From Elusimicrobiota bacterium (GTDB lineage: Bacteria > Elusimicrobiota > Elusimicrobia > FEN-1173): 8,869 nucleotides of DNA. Shown here piece by piece: positions 4,248-8,869 of the stretch (positions are counted from its first letter, which is position 1; each line of letters opens with the position of its first letter). A program made the translations under genes and the position numbers. Where the stretch lies: positions 1 to 8,869 of the forward strand of contig JACQPF010000259.1 in NCBI GenBank assembly GCA_016207625.1. Direction: 5' to 3'. The notes beneath the pieces were generated by a model. It was not told the DNA's origin and made no database searches. It worked only from the letters and a program-made list of their open reading frames with translations.

Positions 4248-6209
4248 ATGTCCGGAACCGCCATCCCCATCTCAGAAAAGCTCTCCCTGTTGAATGAGCG
4301 GCGATACATCCGCATCGACACCGTTTTCCCGGTCGAAATGAAGTTCTTCGATCCAGGGGGAGGGAGCTCGTCGCATTTCTTCCAGGCGTTTTGCCGCAAC
4401 GTCGGGCAAGACGGGCTGTGCCTGGAGCTCAACGCCCTGGACGCGGAGCTGGAGCCTTTCCTCCACCTTCCCGACATCAAACTGGACCTTCAGATCGAGC
4501 CGCCGTTCACGAAGAAGGCCATCCATGCCCGCGCCAGCCTCCGGTGGAAAAAACGCCAGGAGGGGGAGCTGATCCACTACTTGGTGGGCGCCCAATACGA
4601 GCAGATCAACGACAAAGACCGCCGCCGGCTGAAACGCTACGCCCTGGGGCGCAAGTGGCTGCCGGGCCTTTCGCTTTTCCTCACCTTGACGCTCTCCGTC
4701 TCCGTGCTGTTCCTCTCCCTTTACCAGCTCGACCTGGCCCGGACGAACCAATACCTGACCGCGCAAGTGATGACGCTGACGGGCTACCGGGCCGGCGTGC
4801 TTTCCGTGCTCAACGGGTTCGGAGACGCGTGGCGCAACGTGAGCCGCGACCTGGGGATCAACCCGGAAAAGGTGAACGACCTGGTCCGCGTGCTCTCTTC
4901 CGCCAGCCTCATCGACCAGCTCAAAGAGAAGCTGGAATATGAGCGGTCCACTCTCCTGAAGGAAAGAGAGAGTTATCTGGCCGACTTGAGGGATTTCTCG
5001 GAAGCCCCGCCGCGCTCCAGGGCAAACGAGGCCGCGTCCTCCGAAGGGAGAGACGTTTTTCCGGCCCCGAACGTTCAGCTCTTTTATCAATGGCTGACGC
5101 GGCACCAGCATCCCCAAACAGGCCTGGCGCCCAGTTACGAAGGGGATCCCAAACTGGAGAACTGGAGCTTCACCTACGACCAGGCCCTCCTGGTGCAGGT
5201 GTACACCCTCTTCGGGAACTACGACGCGGCGAAGAAGATCCTCCTTTTCTTCCGTGATCACGCCCCTCAGGACAAGGGCGCTTTCGTGACGACGTACATC
5301 ACGCATTCCGGATCCGCTAAAGAGTGGGAGGTGATTTCCGGGCCCAACATCTGGCTGGGGATTTCCGCCCTGCAGTATCAGAAGCGTTCGGGGGACAAAT
5401 CCTTCGAGGGCCTGGCCGTTTCCCTGGGGAATTGGCTCCTGGCCCTGCAAAACGAGGACACCGAGAAGGGCGTGAAGGGCGGGCCGGGCCTAACCTGGTA
5501 CGGCACGGAGCACAACCTGGACGCCTATTCGTTCTACAACATGCTCTACGAGGTGACGAAGAACAAGAAGTTCCTCACCGCCCGCGAGGACGTTTTCAAC
5601 TGGCTCATGAAGCACGCCTACGATCCCAACGCCGCGCGGTTCCGCCGCGGCAAAGGCGACGCCACCATCGCCACGGACACCCTCACCTGGGCCATCGCCG
5701 CCCTCGGTCCGGCGCGCCTGGAGCAGGTGCAGTTCGATCCGGACGGCATCATGGAGTTCGCCGAAGAACACTGCCGCGTCACGGCCGATTTCACGCAGCC
5801 GGACGGCAAAGTGGTGAAGGTCACGGGTTTTGATTTCGTCAAACCGGCGGCCCTGGGGCGCCAGGGCGTGGTGTCCACGGAATGGACCGCGCAGGCCGTT
5901 GTGGCCTATCGGTTGTTGGCGGATCATTATGAGTCCAAGAACAAGACCTGGAGGGCGCGCGCCTACCGGAAGAAGGCGAAGTTCTATTTGGGCGAGCTTG
6001 ATAAAATGAAGACCAGCAGCCTGTCCCGCACGGGACAAGGCAAAGGTTGTCTCCCCTACGCTTCAGCTCCGAACGCAGACACCGGCCACGGATGGAAAGT
6101 CCCCGACGGCCACCGCACGGGTTCCATCGCCGGCACGGCATACGCGGTGTTCGCCTGGCTGGGATACAACCCTTTCGACTTGAACCAAAGCATCGACCTA
6201 CCTAAGTAA
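4248..6209 (+). CDS. PilZ domain, membrane anchor and (alpha/alpha) toroid glycosidase-like protein
   Basis: A 653-residue protein (numbering from ATG 4248). A PilZ domain, the c-di-GMP-binding module, spans about residues 15-133: RRYIR (18-22) is an intact RxxxR motif and NVGQDG (51-56) stands where D/NxSxxG is expected, with Gly replacing Ser. A basic stretch (DRRRLKRYALGRK) precedes one membrane helix (about 138-160), so by the positive-inside rule PilZ is cytoplasmic and the rest periplasmic. Residues about 205-250 are likely coiled coil, followed by a low-complexity linker. About 273-650 is rich in paired helices with aromatic/acidic motifs (WSFTYDQALL, WEVISGPNIWLG, GTEHNLDAYSFYN, ATDTLTWAIAALG, VSTEWTAQAVVA, GSIAGTAYAVFAWLGYNPF), which resemble six-hairpin glycosidase-like toroids. 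No exact family is recognised and catalytic residues are unproven. The frame opens at ATG 4167, but that codon lies in the palindrome and the first 27 codons are AT-rich. The ATG at 4248, with AGGG five bases before it, is preferred; ATG 4224 is a second option. Confidence 0.78.
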   Translation: MSGTAIPISEKLSLLNERRYIRIDTVFPVEMKFFDPGGGSSSHFFQAFCRNVGQDGLCLELNALDAELEPFLHLPDIKLDLQIEPPFTKKAIHARASLRWKKRQEGELIHYLVGAQYEQINDKDRRRLKRYALGRKWLPGLSLFLTLTLSVSVLFLSLYQLDLARTNQYLTAQVMTLTGYRAGVLSVLNGFGDAWRNVSRDLGINPEKVNDLVRVLSSASLIDQLKEKLEYERSTLLKERESYLADLRDFSEAPPRSRANEAASSEGRDVFPAPNVQLFYQWLTRHQHPQTGLAPSYEGDPKLENWSFTYDQALLVQVYTLFGNYDAAKKILLFFRDHAPQDKGAFVTTYITHSGSAKEWEVISGPNIWLGISALQYQKRSGDKSFEGLAVSLGNWLLALQNEDTEKGVKGGPGLTWYGTEHNLDAYSFYNMLYEVTKNKKFLTAREDVFNWLMKHAYDPNAARFRRGKGDATIATDTLTWAIAALGPARLEQVQFDPDGIMEFAEEHCRVTADFTQPDGKVVKVTGFDFVKPAALGRQGVVSTEWTAQAVVAYRLLADHYESKNKTWRARAYRKKAKFYLGELDKMKTSSLSRTGQGKGCLPYASAPNADTGHGWKVPDGHRTGSIAGTAYAVFAWLGYNPFDLNQSIDLPK

Positions 6210-6210
6210 A

Positions 6211-8163
6211 TCACTCTAGCAGGAGCAGTTCCAGCCGGTTGGGTTCGTCCGGTTCCCCGCCCAGGCCGTGCACTTCCAGCCGGGTGGCCGGCACGCCCGA
6301 TTTCACGAGCACGCTGTAGAGCGCCCAGGCCTGGGCGCTGGAGAGTTGGTGTCTTTGCGCCGGAGCTTCCATGGAGCCGACGCGCCCGTTGATCACGATC
6401 TTGTGGCCGGGCAAAGCCTTGGCCACGCTGATGAGTTGGTTCCTGAGGGGCTCTGAGGTCTCGGAAACCTGGGCGCTTTCGGCGTCCTTAAAAAGGTCCG
6501 CGCTGTTCAAGAGGATCTTGTATCCGCCGGGAACGGGTTCGGTTTTCAAGGTCCCGGCAAACTGGTTCAGGACCGATGCCGCCTCCACGTTCGCCTGAAA
6601 GGGAACGGTCACGAGCATGGAGGCGTTGCCGGCCGTGTCTTCGGCGAAGAAAAGCGCGTTGTAAGCCCCATTGGGCACAAGGCGATTCGTGTTGACGCGC
6701 CCGTCCCAGGAAAACGCGGCCTTGTCCTCTTTGAAAGTTCCGCTGGCGGTGAAAACCGTTGAGGACGGGGCATCCTTCGGCACCAGCAGGACGGTCCAAT
6801 GCGTCAGCGGGTTCCGGTCCCGCGCCAGGAGCTCAAAGACCACGGCGTCGTCAACAGCGTCGCCGTCCGGCGAAAAGACCGGCGTGGAGCATCGCACGTC
6901 GAGCTGGGGCGGCGTGAGGTCCATCGTGACGGATACGGGGGCGGACAGCGCCTGGTATTTGTGGCCCCACACCCGCCCTTGAACCATGTATTCGGCGGCC
7001 GCCGCCAGGCGGCCCTGCTCGTCCGTGCCGTCCCAGCGGATCAGGCCCGGCGCCGCGCCTCGGCCGCTGAATCGCCGCAGTCGTATGCCTTGGGCGCTCC
7101 GGATGTCGACGATCCACTTGGAGATGTTCTCCACCCCTTCGGTGCCGAGGAAAAGGAAAGCGGAGTCCGCGCGGCCGTCGCCGTTGGGGGAAAAAAAGGC
7201 GGTGCGAGCCTCCAAGGTCAAGCGGCCGGATTCCTCCAGTTCCGTCAAACCCAAGAAGCGGATCCCCAAAGAGATGTGGTGCGACTCCCCCAAAGCAAAA
7301 GCGGGGGAGTAGGCGTAATCCACGTCCACGCCGCCGACCCGGAACCCCGCCCCGAACCGCCAGCTTTCCAACGCGTCCGCCGCGTTCCTCTCCCGGGTCG
7401 GCCGCCAGAGGTAGCCCGTCCGGAGGGCCATGGCGGAGCCGAGCCAATATTCCAGCCCCGCATGGGTTTGGCCCTGGAGCTTTTGGGGTTTCTGATGCTC
7501 GGCGGAAAAATAACCCGCGTCGCCCAGGCGCGCTCCGAAGCCGACCCGCCAAAGCCGCGGCGGCGGCCCTTTCAATTCCTCCGTGGGCCCGAAGCCGAAG
7601 GACGTTCCCATGTTTTGCGCCACGGCCGTCAGGCGGTAGCGGTCCTTCTTCCAGCGTTTGAGAGCGCCCACGTCCCCCATGAGGGTCTTCACGGTTCGCT
7701 CGTCGATGCGCATCTGGTAATGGCGCCCCAGGACCCCGAGGGAAAAATTCCTTTTGCCGAAGGCCAAGGCCAATTCCCCGGTGCGCTCCCAGGCGCTGAA
7801 ACGGCCCAGGGCCTCGCCGTTGCGGAGGCGGGGCAGGTCCGGGCCCGTAAGCCAGCGCGTCCCGGCCCCTACCCCTCCCCAGAGCGTGGGGTAAGTGACC
7901 GCCACGCTGTCCAGAAGAGTCTCGTCGAAAAACGACGAATGGCTCAGGGAGAGGGCGGGGGTTCGGGAGGGCGCGAGGCCGGCGGGGTTCCAGAAGAGTA
8001 CTTGCGCGTCATCGGTGACGGTGCTGAAAGTCTCTCCCAAGGCGATGGCCCTGGCCCCCAACGGCACGCGGAGGAACGAGGCGCCGCCTTTGCCCGAACG
8101 GATTTCGGCCTTCAATGGAGGAAGGAACAGGAAGAGGGCGAGAAGGAACAATCCCTTTTTCAT
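6211..8163 (-). CDS. PorV/PorQ-type outer-membrane barrel fused to Ig-like repeats and a degenerate OmpA-like domain
   Basis: A 650-residue exported protein. A signal peptide covers residues 1-19 (MKKGLFLLALFLFLPPLKA). Residues about 24-305 are a PorV/PorQ (UPF0164/FadL-like) beta-barrel, shown by FLRVPLGARAIALGE, then DDAQVLFWNPAGLA (51-64) and alternating amphipathic strands up to HHISLGIRFLG. Two FlgD/gliding-type Ig-like repeats follow, each opening with a calcium-motif-like signature: FFSPNGDGRADSA (323-335) and VFSPDGDAVDDA (429-440). Each repeat holds a WDG turn (377-379 and 486-488). The C-terminus (about 545-648) resembles OmpA: LSSAQAWALYSVLVKSGVPATRLEVHGLG and a late NRLEL. The diaminopimelate-contacting residues look lost (see findings). 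The likely role is an outer-membrane scaffold or porin-like factor for surface proteins. The frame is open up to 8274, but the signal peptide fixes ATG 8163, which overlaps the preceding stop as ATGA (translational coupling). Confidence 0.85.
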   Translation of the reverse strand: MKKGLFLLALFLFLPPLKAEIRSGKGGASFLRVPLGARAIALGETFSTVTDDAQVLFWNPAGLAPSRTPALSLSHSSFFDETLLDSVAVTYPTLWGGVGAGTRWLTGPDLPRLRNGEALGRFSAWERTGELALAFGKRNFSLGVLGRHYQMRIDERTVKTLMGDVGALKRWKKDRYRLTAVAQNMGTSFGFGPTEELKGPPPRLWRVGFGARLGDAGYFSAEHQKPQKLQGQTHAGLEYWLGSAMALRTGYLWRPTRERNAADALESWRFGAGFRVGGVDVDYAYSPAFALGESHHISLGIRFLGLTELEESGRLTLEARTAFFSPNGDGRADSAFLFLGTEGVENISKWIVDIRSAQGIRLRRFSGRGAAPGLIRWDGTDEQGRLAAAAEYMVQGRVWGHKYQALSAPVSVTMDLTPPQLDVRCSTPVFSPDGDAVDDAVVFELLARDRNPLTHWTVLLVPKDAPSSTVFTASGTFKEDKAAFSWDGRVNTNRLVPNGAYNALFFAEDTAGNASMLVTVPFQANVEAASVLNQFAGTLKTEPVPGGYKILLNSADLFKDAESAQVSETSEPLRNQLISVAKALPGHKIVINGRVGSMEAPAQRHQLSSAQAWALYSVLVKSGVPATRLEVHGLGGEPDEPNRLELLLLE

Positions 8164-8531
8164 TCTCGTCGGACGGCCACGCGGCGGACTTTTTTCTGGC
8201 CGCGGCCCGCGTCCAAGACCACGAAATAGAGCCCGGAATCCACCAGGCGCCCCTCTTCGTTCAGGCCGTCCCACGGCTGGGTGTAGAGCGCGTCGGATTG
8301 GGCCACATGGTTCGCCAGTTCCCGCACCAAGCGGCCGTCGATGGTGAAGACCAAAAGCCGGATGGGGCGGTCCTGTCCGCGAACGGAATACTCGAAACGG
8401 GTCTCCTCCGTCCGGGAAGGATTGAAGGGGTTGTTCCAGGCCACCTGCAGGCGGAGGATGTCCTCAGCGGCGAAAAGGGAGGAGACGAAGAGCAACACAA
8501 ATGAAAACGAAAGAAGGCGGAGTTGGAACAT
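8160..8531 (-). CDS. Secreted stand-alone FlgD-like Ig domain protein
   Basis: A 123-residue protein with a clear signal peptide (hydrophobic core about residues 6-20, cleavage likely near LFAAE). The remainder is one FlgD-type Ig fold of the kind usually found as the last domain of large secreted proteins in Bacteroidota and related phyla: NPFNPS (34-39), LLVFTIDGRLVREL (59-72), PWDGLNEEGRLVDSGLYFVVL (86-106) and a basic final strand KKVRRVAVRR. It is complete by itself, so it is not a fragment of a longer reading frame. It begins 8 nt after the AsmA-like gene and its TGA overlaps the ATG of the PorV gene by the ATGA arrangement. It probably acts in the periplasm or at the surface with the PorV-like protein, perhaps as an assembly partner; this is inference from the coupling. 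Confidence 0.82.
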   Translation of the reverse strand: MFQLRLLSFSFVLLFVSSLFAAEDILRLQVAWNNPFNPSRTEETRFEYSVRGQDRPIRLLVFTIDGRLVRELANHVAQSDALYTQPWDGLNEEGRLVDSGLYFVVLDAGRGQKKVRRVAVRRE

Positions 8532-8539
8532 GAGGTCTT

Positions 8540-8869
8540 TTACTTCTTCTTAAAGAATTTTTCCAGAGCTTTCTGTCCTTGCTCAAGGCCCTTTTTCAAA
8601 AGGTCCTCCGTGGCCTTCTTGGCGGCGCGCGAGAGGTCCGGGGTGATGGTGGGGTCGGAGAGAGGGCCTTTGATGGCGGCTTCGACCGTCGGCCTTCCGT
8701 CCTCGTCGGCGAAATAGTCCCCGAAAGAGCCTCCGACGGCCCCCGCCGGCAGCTTGAAGACGGCCCGGAGGTCGGCCATCATCGTCACGAGGTGGACGCT
8801 GCCCTTGGCGGAGATGTCGGCTTGCGAGCTGTCGACGATGAAATCTTGGGTGGACAACAGCCCTTGGAC
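8540..8869 (-). CDS. AsmA-like protein, C-terminal part (5' end outside window)
   Basis: Partial gene; 109 residues are visible and the frame runs off the right edge. The apparent TTG near 8857 is an internal Leu codon, not a start. The visible part has the pattern of AsmA-family C-termini: a strand run LLSTQDFIVDSSQADISAKGSVHLVTMMADLRAVFKL, an acidic connector DYFADEDGRP, the family-typical VEAAIKGPLSDPTITPDLSRA, and a charged terminal helix (AAKKATEDLLKKGL) ending in several Lys. AsmA-like proteins are inner-membrane-anchored periplasmic proteins that help move lipids to the outer membrane. Its place upstream of two exported envelope proteins, with an 8-nt gap, suggests one envelope-biogenesis operon. 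The assignment rests on sequence pattern only, since the anchor and the repeats lie outside the window. Confidence 0.68.
   Translation of the reverse strand, partial: VQGLLSTQDFIVDSSQADISAKGSVHLVTMMADLRAVFKLPAGAVGGSFGDYFADEDGRPTVEAAIKGPLSDPTITPDLSRAAKKATEDLLKKGLEQGQKALEKFFKKK

Noticed and set aside
4272..5450. Long open frame (392 codons) on the minus strand opposite the PilZ gene
   Set aside because: Antisense shadow; the plus strand encodes PilZ motifs, a membrane helix and ordered helix pairs, whereas this frame shows no domain.
6799..8229. Long open frame (476 codons) on the plus strand opposite the PorV-like gene
   Set aside because: It overlaps a protein with a signal peptide and clear barrel, Ig and OmpA-like motifs; the antisense translation is low-complexity and matches nothing.
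8164..8274. N-terminal extension of the PorV-like protein up to 8274
   Set aside because: It would bury the signal peptide behind 37 Arg/Pro/Gly-rich residues that overlap the upstream FlgD-like gene. ATG 8163 gives a clean signal peptide and an ATGA overlap.

Overview
The window is about 60% GC, densely coded and free of mobile elements, RNA genes and CRISPR arrays. It looks like chromosomal DNA of a Gram-negative (diderm) bacterium: it carries a PorV/PorQ-type outer-membrane barrel protein, a detached FlgD-like Ig domain protein and an AsmA-type C-terminus. This mix, together with a PilZ protein carrying a large extracytoplasmic domain and a LexA operator unlike the classical ones, suggests a poorly sampled phylum (Elusimicrobiota or Omnitrophota are my best guesses). 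That placement is inference and not secure.

Layout. (1) 1-673, plus strand: the 3' end of an OsmC/Ohr-family peroxidase gene, then rpiB (ribose-5-phosphate isomerase B of the type with a catalytic Glu) starting 2 nt after the OsmC stop. (2) 677-4146, minus strand, read right to left: lexA, a small conserved-looking 83-aa protein, dinB (DNA polymerase IV), then, after a 97-nt gap, a multi-pass membrane protein with an alpha/beta-hydrolase domain. The first three form a tightly coupled SOS cassette. (3) 4147-4247: a 101-nt divergent control region. It holds a perfect 16-bp palindrome CCATTCA-AA-TGAATGG that exactly occupies the spacer of a good lexA promoter, plus a weaker candidate promoter for the gene to the right. 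(4) 4248-6209, plus strand: a 653-aa protein with a cytoplasmic PilZ domain, one membrane helix, a coiled-coil stretch and a large helical domain resembling (alpha/alpha)6 glycosidases. (5) 6211-8869, minus strand, read right to left: the C-terminus of an AsmA-like protein, a secreted stand-alone FlgD-like Ig domain protein, and a 650-aa PorV/PorQ barrel fused to two calcium-motif-like Ig repeats and a degenerate OmpA-like domain. These form an envelope operon with an 8-nt gap and then an ATGA overlap.

How it works together. The centre is a self-regulating DNA-damage cassette: LexA would repress its own promoter and, by read-through, the small protein and the translesion polymerase. On its right lie envelope genes: a predicted c-di-GMP-responsive membrane-anchored glycan-acting protein, then outer-membrane assembly and surface proteins. 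The points most worth testing are the apparently new LexA operator with a leaderless lexA transcript, the small SOS protein, and the PilZ-membrane helix-toroid protein.
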